Source: JAGOFO01 sp964522105 (GTDB lineage: Bacteria > Myxococcota_A > UBA9042 > DTJE01). Taken from it: a stretch of DNA of 64,000 nucleotides. Below, piece after piece: positions 1-9,124 of the stretch (positions are counted from its first letter, which is position 1; every line of letters begins with the position of its first letter). The stretch lies in contig CAZFVA010000011.1 of assembly GCA_964522105.1 (NCBI GenBank), forward strand, positions 1-64,000. Direction: 5' to 3'. A program made the position numbers and the translations under genes. The notes under the pieces are model-generated. The model was given only the letters and a program-made list of their open reading frames with translations. It ran no database searches and was not told the DNA's origin.

Positions 1-701
1 GCCCGGGCCATTATCGAGTCGATTACGGGGTCTTCATTTCCCCAGATCATCCCTTCATAAGTGGCTGACACGCCTTTCATTAAACCGAGCGCCAGCTCCC
101 GCGCCGTTTCATCGCCGGAAGCCATAAACAGCCCGGTCAAGGGACCAAGGGCGCGCCCCACTGTAGCCAGATGATTATCCGGCGGGCGCGTAAACGTCAA
201 AGTCACCAGACCGTCCTGTTTGATAAGGTGCGCGCTCATCCACCAGACTTTGTAGCCTGGAAGATCCCATTCGTTATCTTCAGGGAACCCTTGCGAATGT
301 CTTGAAACCCACTTCAAAAAGTCTGATTTTTTCAGAAATTCGGCGTACGAATCGGTGAAGGCCTGGATGTCGTCAACGTCGGGCGGCGTTCCCTGTTCCG
401 GCCGTTCAATCGTAAAAGGCATGCCGGTCGGTCTGGGCGGGAACGATGGCGGCAGATCCGGGGTGAAAATGTCCTGCGGAGCGGCGTCGAAGGCATCGGG
501 GGCATCGGAGTCAGCAGGGTTGGCCGTGTCAGCAGAAACGTCTGTAACCACGGGCACATCCGCAACGTCCGGCAAGTCCGTGCTGTCAACATCAACTGCG
601 TCAACTGCATCGAATGCATCCAGACCGGCTTCCGGATTCCCGGAACAAGCGGCCAGCAACAGGACAGAAACTATCAGGAAGGCCTTCACCAGTTTATTCA
701 T
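1..701 (-). CDS. Asp-rich secreted lipoprotein, C-terminus cut by window edge
   Basis: At least 233 residues, running off the left edge of the window. It starts at an ATG at 699-701 with a short basic N-terminus, a hydrophobic segment and the lipobox LLAAC, so it should be a lipid-anchored envelope protein. The Cys is followed by about 60 residues rich in Asp, Ala and Val, then a globular part with no motif I recognise. It lies 13 bp downstream of the EamA permease and is probably the last gene of a three-gene operon with the S15-type hydrolase. The Asp-rich spacer is shared with several other lipoproteins here. The function is unknown. Confidence 0.8.
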   Translation of the reverse strand, partial: MNKLVKAFLIVSVLLLAACSGNPEAGLDAFDAVDAVDVDSTDLPDVADVPVVTDVSADTANPADSDAPDAFDAAPQDIFTPDLPPSFPPRPTGMPFTIERPEQGTPPDVDDIQAFTDSYAEFLKKSDFLKWVSRHSQGFPEDNEWDLPGYKVWWMSAHLIKQDGLVTLTFTRPPDNHLATVGRALGPLTGLFMASGDETARELALGLMKGVSATYEGMIWGNEDPVIDSIMAR

Positions 702-714
702 TCGATTCCCCTGC

Positions 715-1602
715 TTAACCTGCCGTACTCGTTGGTATATGCGGTTGCGACGGACGTATCTGAGCAACGAAAATCGCACCGATAATCAACACACCTCCGA
801 AAGCGCCCCGGAGTCCCAGTGATTCGTTCAGAAAAGCCATTGAAAAGAGTACCCCGAAAAGCGGTTCGGCCGAAAAAACAATCGCCGCAACTGTTGATGA
901 TATCTGGCGCTGGCCGATAAGTTGCAGGGCGGTCGCGGCCACCGTACCGAAAACTGCAAGGTAAATCACCCCGCCAATTGCCACTGAATCGCCAGATCGC
1001 AGAAGTCCCGTTGAACCCGGGTCAAGTAACTGCCAGATGATGCCGAGCATCGCCACAGTAATTACCTGGACGGCAGTAAAGGCCATCACAGGGTGATTTC
1101 CGGTCCATCTGGCCACACCGATTATATAGAAAGCAAAGGCCACAGCACAGGCGCCCAGCCACGGATCTCCGGCGGTCAAACCACCCCCGTCGCCACAAAG
1201 CAACGCGACACCGATGCAGGCTATGACTGCAGCAAACCCGGGCATCCAGCCTGGACGATTTTTCCGAAGAAGTATCTCGATAAGTGGCACCATGACGACG
1301 CTGGTACCCGTAATGAAGCCGGCCCTGCTGGCAGATGCTGATTGCAGACCTACTGCCTGTGTCGCAAACCCGACGAAAAATACTGCGCCAAGCATTACGC
1401 CTTGAATCCACTGGGCTTTTCTGGCTTTAAACAGGAAAGGAAGAAGTACCAGCGAGGCCAGCCCGAACCGGTAAATCACTATCGCCTGCGGGCTCATCGA
1501 GCCGACGCAGACTTTCAGAATCGGAAATGTGCTGCCCCAGATAACCGTCGCCAGAACAAGAAGGCCAACCGACGCGCGCTGATTTATCGCAAACTTCGCC
1601 AT
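715..1602 (-). CDS. EamA/DMT-superfamily permease
   Basis: A 295-residue integral membrane protein with about ten hydrophobic segments arranged as two EamA-like halves. The first half has the typical start with an ATVIWGSTFPILK-like segment at about residues 18-30. The second half begins after the loop near residue 145. Members of the drug/metabolite transporter superfamily export amino acids, nucleosides or other small metabolites across the inner membrane, and the substrate cannot be read from the sequence. It sits 49 bp downstream of the S15-type lipoprotein and 13 bp upstream of an Asp-rich lipoprotein, all on the same strand, so co-transcription is likely. The start is ATG with only a weak Shine-Dalgarno site. 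Confidence 0.85.
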   Translation of the reverse strand: MAKFAINQRASVGLLVLATVIWGSTFPILKVCVGSMSPQAIVIYRFGLASLVLLPFLFKARKAQWIQGVMLGAVFFVGFATQAVGLQSASASRAGFITGTSVVMVPLIEILLRKNRPGWMPGFAAVIACIGVALLCGDGGGLTAGDPWLGACAVAFAFYIIGVARWTGNHPVMAFTAVQVITVAMLGIIWQLLDPGSTGLLRSGDSVAIGGVIYLAVFGTVAATALQLIGQRQISSTVAAIVFSAEPLFGVLFSMAFLNESLGLRGAFGGVLIIGAIFVAQIRPSQPHIPTSTAG

Positions 1603-1651
1603 GACGGGAGCCTACAGGCAAAAGGCCCGCAGGCCAAGTGCCTTCAAAGCT

Positions 1652-4177
1652 TCAGAGGTTATTCGTGGACTCGATCTCAGTGTAGTCTCTGCAGGGCTGA
1701 CCTCGCAGAGCACCGCACGCCGGCAGATCGGTCGTGACCTGAATACCGGGGACAAGTGGCAGGGCTATGCTGGACGGATGGTCGGCATCATGACCGATGT
1801 CGATCTGGGGCGCAGTTTCGAATTCCAGCAGGCGGAACTTCCACCTGGTTGTGCTGTCGCCCGGGGTGTCGATGATGACGCGGATGCGTGAACCGGCGCG
1901 GAATATGTGCGACATCGGCATAATCTCGACCCTGGCGAACGTCCATTCGGCAGGGGTTAATACACTAACGTCCTCGAATGTATGGGATTTGATCGGGCGA
2001 AGTTCTGTGGCATCGGCGCGAAGTCCACGGTGAGATGCACGAAGCCAGCCTGCCTGCACCATGACTTCCTTGCCGTCGGGTCGAACTTCGGTAACTGTAA
2101 CTTCCAGGTCGGCATCAGTCGCATCAGTCCTGATCCACAGATCGGCACTGCCATGACCGACCATAACTGACGTTTCGGCAAGCTGCGGCGTCAAGAATTC
2201 AACCGCACTGCCGTACACAGGTTGAAGCCACGACCAGTTCGGCGGCATGTTGTAAACGCCACCCGAGGCGAGGGTAACCCTGTGACCGGCATCCGCGTCA
2301 TGTGTAAACCAACTGAACCCGCCTTCGGCATCCGGCTGCTCCCTGGACAGGGCGCCACCGGGCCCCATATACCAGCGATCAGCCGCTGTCCCCGGCAATG
2401 GCCATGCAGCAAAGCGCTTATCGAAGGCGCCAACAGGTGCGCCGACTTCTTCTTTCTTGTTAGTCCCTGATTCGAAAATAACTTTGACAGGCGGTCTGGC
2501 GTTCCAGGCTGCCAATGCATCACCAAGGTTATCCATGTCCTCGAGGTCGGAATCAGGAAAGGCAATCTGCACACCAAAGACCTGCTCCATGAACATTGGC
2601 CCGAGGGCCTTGATATCATCGGGGATCACCGGCGGTTCCTTTGAAACGAACAGGTACAGGAATTCAATCCACTCGACCAGCGACTGCGGCGACGCGCTGT
2701 CATTATGAAAACCGTTGGTGACGGTGAAATGGGCACTGGGCGACCCGGTAAATTTGTCCATGAGGGCCGCGAAATGAGGACCGGTCTGTTCGTCCTGGAA
2801 CTGGCCGGTCATGAAGACCGGAATATTGATTTTGTCCACCCAGGCCGACGGGTCAACCGGCTTCGCGACCTCATCCGTGTAGTATGGATACTTCAAACCT
2901 TCATCAATCGCATCGCGCTGCTGCAGATGCATCTTCTGGTGCCGGTCACAGGTCAGATCTCCGGCGTTAATAACGTCTTTGACCCAGCCGTGATGGTACG
3001 GCAGCGCGGCATACAGGACCATATCGTGCCATTCCTGCGCAAAACCATCGTTGTAAATGCCACCTGGCAACAGAACCGAAGTGGACGAGTCCGCTATAAC
3101 TGACTGCGGGGCAATTGCGCCGAGATGGGGCGGACGAATGGCTCCGACGAAAAGCTGGCTGATGCCGGGGAAAGAAATACCGACCATGCCGACGGCGTTG
3201 TGCTTGACCCAGGGCTGACGGCCGACAATTTCAATTACATCGTAACCGTCCAGAACCTGCAGTGGTTCAAAATAGTCGTATCCGCCGTCTGAACAGCCGG
3301 TGCCACGCATGTTTACGCCAATCGTCGCGAATCCGATCAAGGCTGCAATCATGTTTGACGGGTCGTCCGGCGCATTGCACAGAATCGGATAGATTTCGCA
3401 GAAAGGCTCGATTTCACTACTTAATACACGACCGGGCCGCGAAGGCGAATATCCGCTGTAGGCGACGACGGTCGGGTACGGGCCGTTTTCAATCGGACCG
3501 GGAAGCGTCAGGAAATACGACAACTTCGTGCCGTCACGGGTCGTCAGGTAACCAAAGCCGGGCTCCAGTATCTGGCCTTCGTAGAACGAATTTTTCGGCA
3601 GGCTGTTTTCAACCGACATCACACGAATCGGCCCGGTGTAGTCTTCAAAATTGTCGACCGGCCTGACCGAATACCCACGCGCCGGAACAAGACCCCGGAA
3701 AATCAGGCTACCGTATTCATCGGTTACGCCTTCGACCACAATATTGCCATCAACATCAACCACCTGCATGGTCGCCGCCGGTACAGCATCTCGAATGAAA
3801 ATCTGTTCGACGCTGCCACGGGCTTCGAAGTTTTCCGAAACGCGCGTCGGCGGGCCGACGTGAACGTCCGGTTCAACTTCGACCACGTCGGTTGCAATAA
3901 CGTCGGTCACATCGCCTTCGGAAATGTCGTTGATGTCAGGGTCCGTGGCGTCGCTGTCGACCGAATCCTGATCGTGCGAGTCAGAAAACCATGTATCCTG
4001 CCCGGCGAGGTCCTGCCCGGCCACGTCCTGCCCCGCAGAATCAAGGGCAAGGTCCTGCCCGATGTCGCCGGCAATCTGGTCTTCGGTAGCATCTGCAGGG
4101 CCGGTTCCACCGGAACAGGCAACAAGAATTGTGGTCATAAGGACGATGGCGATTGTTGCTGCATGGTTCAATTTCAT
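1652..4177 (-). CDS. CocE/NonD (S15-type) alpha/beta-hydrolase lipoprotein
   Basis: 841 residues. The N-terminus has a signal peptide ending in the lipobox ILVAC, followed by an Asp-rich spacer (about residues 25-110) with repeated GQD-type units. The hydrolase domain matches the X-Pro dipeptidyl-peptidase/cocaine-esterase family: an N-terminal strand region with YSGYSPSRPG, the NMRGTGCSDGGYDYF segment, and the nucleophile elbow GISFPG whose Ser is the likely catalytic residue. The Asp and His candidates lie in TGQFQDEQTG and NGFHNDSA. The C-terminal part (from about residue 600) looks like the jelly-roll domain of this family. It probably cleaves esters or Xaa-Pro peptides at the cell surface. 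It heads the operon with the DMT permease. Substrate is unknown. Confidence 0.88.
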   Translation of the reverse strand: MKLNHAATIAIVLMTTILVACSGGTGPADATEDQIAGDIGQDLALDSAGQDVAGQDLAGQDTWFSDSHDQDSVDSDATDPDINDISEGDVTDVIATDVVEVEPDVHVGPPTRVSENFEARGSVEQIFIRDAVPAATMQVVDVDGNIVVEGVTDEYGSLIFRGLVPARGYSVRPVDNFEDYTGPIRVMSVENSLPKNSFYEGQILEPGFGYLTTRDGTKLSYFLTLPGPIENGPYPTVVAYSGYSPSRPGRVLSSEIEPFCEIYPILCNAPDDPSNMIAALIGFATIGVNMRGTGCSDGGYDYFEPLQVLDGYDVIEIVGRQPWVKHNAVGMVGISFPGISQLFVGAIRPPHLGAIAPQSVIADSSTSVLLPGGIYNDGFAQEWHDMVLYAALPYHHGWVKDVINAGDLTCDRHQKMHLQQRDAIDEGLKYPYYTDEVAKPVDPSAWVDKINIPVFMTGQFQDEQTGPHFAALMDKFTGSPSAHFTVTNGFHNDSASPQSLVEWIEFLYLFVSKEPPVIPDDIKALGPMFMEQVFGVQIAFPDSDLEDMDNLGDALAAWNARPPVKVIFESGTNKKEEVGAPVGAFDKRFAAWPLPGTAADRWYMGPGGALSREQPDAEGGFSWFTHDADAGHRVTLASGGVYNMPPNWSWLQPVYGSAVEFLTPQLAETSVMVGHGSADLWIRTDATDADLEVTVTEVRPDGKEVMVQAGWLRASHRGLRADATELRPIKSHTFEDVSVLTPAEWTFARVEIMPMSHIFRAGSRIRVIIDTPGDSTTRWKFRLLEFETAPQIDIGHDADHPSSIALPLVPGIQVTTDLPACGALRGQPCRDYTEIESTNNL

Positions 4178-4347
4178 GGGGAGGTCTCCAGAATTCTTCC
4201 GGCACCATTAAAATTCAGAAATCATGCTGATGCAACGACAAAGGTGATGACGGGATCGTCGTCACCGGTTTGCCTGTGACTGCACCCGCAAATCTGGCAT
4301 AATCGCGGCGGTAAACTGCGATTGAAAACCGCGCTGGAGGTCTTGAT

Positions 4348-6510
4348 TTGAAATCAATCTATGTTGGACTTTTTGCCGTTATGGTTTTGCTGTCTACGGC
4401 CGCCACAGCGTGGGAAGTTGTGACGGTGCCGGCGACGCGGAAGGTGGTGCCGACTTCGACGGTCGGGTACCCGACGTACACGTCTGCCACGCTGGAAGGT
4501 GCCCGTAACGAATGGGAATCTTTCCAGATTATTGTCAAGTCGGACACGCCGGTCAGCGGTATCAATGTGACGGTGTCGGAACTTTCAGGCGCGGGCGACA
4601 ATTCAATTGCATCATCCAACATCAAACTGTACCGCGAATGGTTTCTGAACATCACGGCACCATCGGGAGGCGGCTGGGGGGTGACCAACCATGAACGCGT
4701 GGCCGGTCTTTACCCGGACCCTCTGATACCGTTTGTTGACCCGTACTCGGCTGGAAATATACCGGTCGCGGCCCCTTTCGCCCTGACTGCCGACGATCCG
4801 GGACTGGCCGTCGTGTTTGTGGACATTTACATTCCGACCGGCACGCTGCCAGGCATCTACACCGGCACGGCAACAGTTACCGCGACCGACAAGGCTGACG
4901 TCGTGATACCGATTACATTGGCCGTATGGGAACTTGATACACCGGCCGAAAGGACAATCGGCACCGCTTATGGACTTTCTGAAGGCGCAATCCGTGAATA
5001 TCACGGCAACGCTGAAGGTGGCCAGACATCCGAAAACTATGCCGACATCATCCGCAACTACTATGTCGCCATGCATGAAAACCGACTGGATCCGCAAGGT
5101 TTCGGCGGCGACGTCAGTTTCAATTTTGACGGCGATGGGGCCCTGCTTCCAGTTGACTTCACAGCGTACGACGACCACATGACCAAGTACATTGATGGCA
5201 GTTACTTCCCGGACGGTGTTGGCATCGCAAGATTCAACGCGGGACGCTTCGCCCCCGGCAGCGGCACCGGCGCATGGACCGACGACCAGTACAAGCTGGC
5301 AGCGAAAGCTTACGTCGAGCACCTGGATGACAAAGGCTGGCTGGACAGGATGTGGACGTACTCGACCGACGAACCGTGGCTGAACGGCGGCACTGAAACG
5401 TGGAACAAAGTCATCCGGGACGCCACGCTGCTGCACGAGGCTTCGCCACTGTGGAAAGGCAAAGTGCTGGTCACCGGCCCGATGTATCCCGGCGCAGAGG
5501 AAGTCGTGGACATCTGGTGCCCGGTCAACCCCATGTATGACAAGTGGTTCTGGGTTGACAACGACTACCCGGGACGCGGCGGCTATGACGAACATTTCGC
5601 CAAAGGCGGGGAACTTTGGTTCTACAACTGCAACGGCAACTTTCCGCCGTACGCCGGTTACGACACCGACGCGACGATTGGATATGAACCAAGAATCCTG
5701 AAATGGGGCTCGTTCTTTGAAAAGGCGACCGGATTCCTGTTCTGGCACATGAACTTCTGGGGACCTGACCCGTGGATTCAGTGGCAGCGCATCGACGTGT
5801 TCGGGGAAATCTTTGCCCGCAACGGCGACGGCCTTCTGCTGTACCCGGGCGACGCCAACGGCACGAACGCAGCGGCAGTTAACCCGGCGAACCTGCACCT
5901 GAACGGCCCGATCGTAAGTTACCGCATGAAGCAGATTCGCGACGGTCTTGAAGACTGGGAAATGTTCATTCTGGCCGAAAAGGCCGGTCTGGGTGACTGG
6001 CTGCGCACCGAAATGTCCAACGTCTATCTGCGGTTCGGCGACTTTTTCACCGAAGACTGCGCAACAGAGCATTACTACTGCCCGCAGCGCGAGCCGTGGA
6101 CACTTGATGAAAACGTGCTGTATGAAACCAGGCACCGCATAGCTATGAAGCTGCTTTTCACAATGTATCCGGACAGATACCCGGACCCGGATGCGCCGGT
6201 GATTGTGGAAGAAGTTGAGCAGGTCGAAACCGTTGAAACGGCGGAAATCGTGGATTCAGACGTCGTGGTCACGCCAGATATCGCAGCGGACAGCGGTCGG
6301 GACTCAACTGGCACTGACACAACTGTAGCCAGCGATACAGGCGCTTCGACCGACACGGTCGGCACTGACACCGGACATCCGGACGGCGGCAGCGGCTGCT
6401 CGACCACACCTTCCCCGACTTCCCCTGCCCCGCTTCTGCTGCTGGTGATTCTGACAGGTCTGATATTTGCCTGGATAAGAAGATCAGATCTGTCCCGAGA
6501 GCCCAGATAA
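4348..6510 (+). CDS. secreted DUF4091-type glycoside-hydrolase-like protein with MYXO-CTERM-like tail
   Basis: 720 residues. It starts at TTG 4348, seven bases after GGAGG at 4336-4340. A signal peptide (residues 1-21) precedes an N-terminal beta-rich domain, then a barrel-like region with conserved Trp/Asp segments such as YSTDEPW, and a C-terminal DUF4091-like part (about 440-610) with FLFWHMNFWG and RDGLEDWE. DUF4091 proteins are found with glycosidases, but the reaction is unproven. Residues 625-685 form a Val/Glu then Thr/Asp/Gly-rich linker, followed by Gly-Cys-Ser, a hydrophobic stretch and an Arg-containing end. That tail resembles the MYXO-CTERM sorting signal of myxobacteria. It is divergent from the S15 operon. 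Confidence 0.8.
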   Translation: MKSIYVGLFAVMVLLSTAATAWEVVTVPATRKVVPTSTVGYPTYTSATLEGARNEWESFQIIVKSDTPVSGINVTVSELSGAGDNSIASSNIKLYREWFLNITAPSGGGWGVTNHERVAGLYPDPLIPFVDPYSAGNIPVAAPFALTADDPGLAVVFVDIYIPTGTLPGIYTGTATVTATDKADVVIPITLAVWELDTPAERTIGTAYGLSEGAIREYHGNAEGGQTSENYADIIRNYYVAMHENRLDPQGFGGDVSFNFDGDGALLPVDFTAYDDHMTKYIDGSYFPDGVGIARFNAGRFAPGSGTGAWTDDQYKLAAKAYVEHLDDKGWLDRMWTYSTDEPWLNGGTETWNKVIRDATLLHEASPLWKGKVLVTGPMYPGAEEVVDIWCPVNPMYDKWFWVDNDYPGRGGYDEHFAKGGELWFYNCNGNFPPYAGYDTDATIGYEPRILKWGSFFEKATGFLFWHMNFWGPDPWIQWQRIDVFGEIFARNGDGLLLYPGDANGTNAAAVNPANLHLNGPIVSYRMKQIRDGLEDWEMFILAEKAGLGDWLRTEMSNVYLRFGDFFTEDCATEHYYCPQREPWTLDENVLYETRHRIAMKLLFTMYPDRYPDPDAPVIVEEVEQVETVETAEIVDSDVVVTPDIAADSGRDSTGTDTTVASDTGASTDTVGTDTGHPDGGSGCSTTPSPTSPAPLLLLVILTGLIFAWIRRSDLSREPR

Positions 6511-6548
6511 CGCATGAACATTAAGATGATAATTTCTAACTGATCCGA

Positions 6549-7856
6549 TTACTTAAGGCGGCATGCGGCAGACGCGGCGTGGCCGGAAAGACCTTCCCAG
6601 CCGGCCATTGCTACGGCGTCGCGGGCCATTTGATCGGCCAGATCGGGATTGTCTATGCGCAACCATGTGCGGACGCGAAGGAATGTAAAAACCGACAGGC
6701 CGCCTGTGTGTCTGGCGGTACCGCCGGTCGGAAGTACGTGATTCGGACCGGCCCCATAATCACCAAAGACTTCTGCCGATCGAGCACCTATGAACAAAGC
6801 TCCATAGTTATAAAGCATCGGGACAACATCTTCAGGACAGGCAAACATGATTTCAAGATGTTCAGGGGCAAGCCGGTTGCAGATGGCCGCGCCTTCACCG
6901 ACATCACGGACCACAATACAGAAACCGTTGTCAAGGGCGCGGGACGCCACAGCGGCCGTTGAGAGCTGCTCCAGTTGACGTAGAAGCTCGCCATCAACCC
7001 GCTCGACCAGATCATCACTTGTAGTCACAAGAATCGGCATCGCATCCGGGTCATGTTCAGCCTGGGCCAGCATGTCTGCGGCAACCCAGGCAGGATCAGC
7101 AGAATCATCTGCAAAAACAATGAGTTCAGACGGGCCGGCAAGCATATCAATGGCGACGTCACCGCCAACCAGCCGCTTGGCAGCGGTAACCCAGCGATTA
7201 CCCGGCCCCACAATCACATCACAGGGCAGAACGGAACCGGCACCGTACGCCATGGCACCGATGGCCTGTGCACCACCGACCGCCAGAAGCGAATCAACAC
7301 CGGCAATGTATGCAGCGGCCAGGGTTACTGGCGCAGGCCTGGGCGACGCTGCCCACACGCTTTCAACACCGGCGGCCCTGGCCGTTACAGCGGTCATCAA
7401 CGCAGACGATGGCAGTGGATAACGTCCGCCCGGCACATAGCAACCTGCCCTGTCCATCGGCCGGATATCGTGACCTGCATAACCACCTTCAACCGGCACA
7501 AACAGTTGACTGATCGAAGCGCGCTGAGCTTCCGCAAAAACCCGGATTCGTTGCGCCGCCCTTTCCAGGACTTCGCGGTCACCTGCCGACAGCCCGAAAA
7601 ACGCCGACTGCATGACATCACGCCCGATAACCAGAGGTTCACCCGGACGAATATCACCTAGTCTTTCGGCATGTTCCCTGACTGCCACTTCGCCGCGGGC
7701 ACGTACATCATCAACGATCAACGCAGCATCTCGAAGCGTCTGAACTGAAACGGCCTGCCTGTCAAGCGATGGCAGGTTACCGGGAAGTACCGATTTCAAA
7801 AGCCTTTTATTCATTAATAAATCCCATGAGTCAGGCAATTCAACAGAACAGGACAT
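6549..7856 (-). CDS. hisD: histidinol dehydrogenase
   Basis: 435 residues, normal for the family. It catalyses the two-step NAD-dependent oxidation of L-histidinol to L-histidine, the last step of the pathway, in the cytosol with zinc. Recognisable segments are the CYVPGGRYPLPSSALM region, the VGGAQAIGAMAYG segment, GPGNRWVTAAKRLV, the DMLAGPSEL motif, QAEHDP and the C-terminal GPNHVLPTGGTAR motif. It is the last gene of the his operon, 11 bp after the hisA/I/E fusion. The ATG at 7856 is used here, but a second ATG 14 codons in (7814) also follows a GGGA-type site and would remove an unusual leader, so the exact start is open. Confidence 0.96.
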   Translation of the reverse strand: MSCSVELPDSWDLLMNKRLLKSVLPGNLPSLDRQAVSVQTLRDAALIVDDVRARGEVAVREHAERLGDIRPGEPLVIGRDVMQSAFFGLSAGDREVLERAAQRIRVFAEAQRASISQLFVPVEGGYAGHDIRPMDRAGCYVPGGRYPLPSSALMTAVTARAAGVESVWAASPRPAPVTLAAAYIAGVDSLLAVGGAQAIGAMAYGAGSVLPCDVIVGPGNRWVTAAKRLVGGDVAIDMLAGPSELIVFADDSADPAWVAADMLAQAEHDPDAMPILVTTSDDLVERVDGELLRQLEQLSTAAVASRALDNGFCIVVRDVGEGAAICNRLAPEHLEIMFACPEDVVPMLYNYGALFIGARSAEVFGDYGAGPNHVLPTGGTARHTGGLSVFTFLRVRTWLRIDNPDLADQMARDAVAMAGWEGLSGHAASAACRLK

Positions 7857-7867
7857 CCAGACACGTC

Positions 7868-9124
7868 TTAAACTTTGGCATTTCCCGGCCGACGCACAAC
7901 CTTCAATGCCCGGCGATCAAGTTCAGCCTCGACGCCGGCAAGACTGCCTTTGCGAGCGGCCAGGGCCACCAGCGCGAAGTATAAAACGTCAGCCGTTTCC
8001 CAGTCAGCAGCTTCAGCATCGACCGAATCCGCAAGTTCACCGGCCTCCTCGATTAACTTGGACCGCAAAAGAGCCGGATCGTCCAGAAGGCGTCGCGTAT
8101 ATGAGCCGGCCGGGGCATCGTTGACCCGTGCCGCAATCGTCCTGGCAAGTTCAGGAATACCACCGACCTGACCCCAGCAGGTATGAGTTCCCTCATGACA
8201 GAAACCTGGACCGGACTGCCTGACCATAAAACGAAGCGTGTCACGGTCACAATCGACATCGACCCGCAGCAACTCCTGAGTTGCCCCGGACGACTCTCCT
8301 TTCACCCACAGACCACGCTTTCTTGAATGGTAAATACCCTGCCGCCTTCGGATGGCCAGAACAAGGCTTTCACTGTTCGAATATGTCAGACCCAGGGCCA
8401 CGCCAAACTCATCGGTTACGACGGTCGGCCACAATCCATCCGGCCTGTCGGAAGTCAACACACCGGCAAACGCCTCGCCAAGACCCATACGCCCGGTATA
8501 TAGCGCCATGCCAACCTGTGAATCAGCACCAAGACGGTCAATTTCGGCCACTTCTTCAACGGTTGTAACACCGCCAGCAACCGTCACCTTCGCGTTCCCG
8601 GCCGCTGCAACCAGTTCGGCAACCAACGCCATGTCAACGCCGCCAAGTCGGCCTTCACGTTCGACAAACGTTACCAGATATCCGCCAACCAGCCCGTTCA
8701 GGCGCTTCATTCGTTCAAAAATTGACTCGCCAGTCGCCTTTACCCAGCCTTCAACAACAACTTCCCCGTGATTGGCGTCAAGCGCCGCGATCACGCGATC
8801 AGCCGGAAGTTGACTAAGTATTTCAGTAGTTGCAGCGGTACCAAGAATAACCTTACTTGCACCGCGATCAAGCCATTCAATCGCACTGGCTGCGGTCCGA
8901 ATCCCGCCTCCAACGCGACAACGCCCCTGCCTCACAAGACCGGCAATAAGTTCGGAGTTTGAACCTCGCCCGAGCGCCGCATCAAGATCAATGACCGCCG
9001 TTTCGCCAACCACCCGAAAACTTTCAAGTATTGGCAAAGGATCCCCGGCATCAAGGGCCATGTCCCGGCCCCCGACCAGTTGGACGGTGCTGCCGTTCAT
9101 GATATCAATTGAAGGAATTATCAA
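7868..9124 (-). CDS. hisA/hisI/hisE: trifunctional HisA-HisI-HisE fusion protein
   Basis: 418 residues in one frame. Residues 1-225 are a HisA (ProFAR isomerase) barrel with D7 in SIDIMNG, D116 in AALDAN and the phosphate loops GGGIR and AGGV. Residues 226-318 are HisI (phosphoribosyl-AMP cyclohydrolase) with HSRKRGLWVKGESSG, the DCDRDTL motif and the metal-binding GFCHEGTHTC. Residues 324-418 are HisE (phosphoribosyl-ATP pyrophosphatase) with LIEEAGELAD and ETADVLYF. One chain therefore covers steps 2, 3 and 4. The start is TTG at 9124, overlapping the hisF stop as TTGA. In the HisA part the usual Asp of the KDG-type motif is Glu (E157). HisI-HisE fusions are common; attachment to HisA is unusual. 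Confidence 0.95.
   Translation of the reverse strand: MIIPSIDIMNGSTVQLVGGRDMALDAGDPLPILESFRVVGETAVIDLDAALGRGSNSELIAGLVRQGRCRVGGGIRTAASAIEWLDRGASKVILGTAATTEILSQLPADRVIAALDANHGEVVVEGWVKATGESIFERMKRLNGLVGGYLVTFVEREGRLGGVDMALVAELVAAAGNAKVTVAGGVTTVEEVAEIDRLGADSQVGMALYTGRMGLGEAFAGVLTSDRPDGLWPTVVTDEFGVALGLTYSNSESLVLAIRRRQGIYHSRKRGLWVKGESSGATQELLRVDVDCDRDTLRFMVRQSGPGFCHEGTHTCWGQVGGIPELARTIAARVNDAPAGSYTRRLLDDPALLRSKLIEEAGELADSVDAEAADWETADVLYFALVALAARKGSLAGVEAELDRRALKVVRRPGNAKV

Noticed and set aside
4612..6135. Long minus-strand open frame of about 507 codons
   Set aside because: It is antisense to the DUF4091 gene, whose product has a signal peptide, known domains and a good ribosome site; the antisense product shows no domain.
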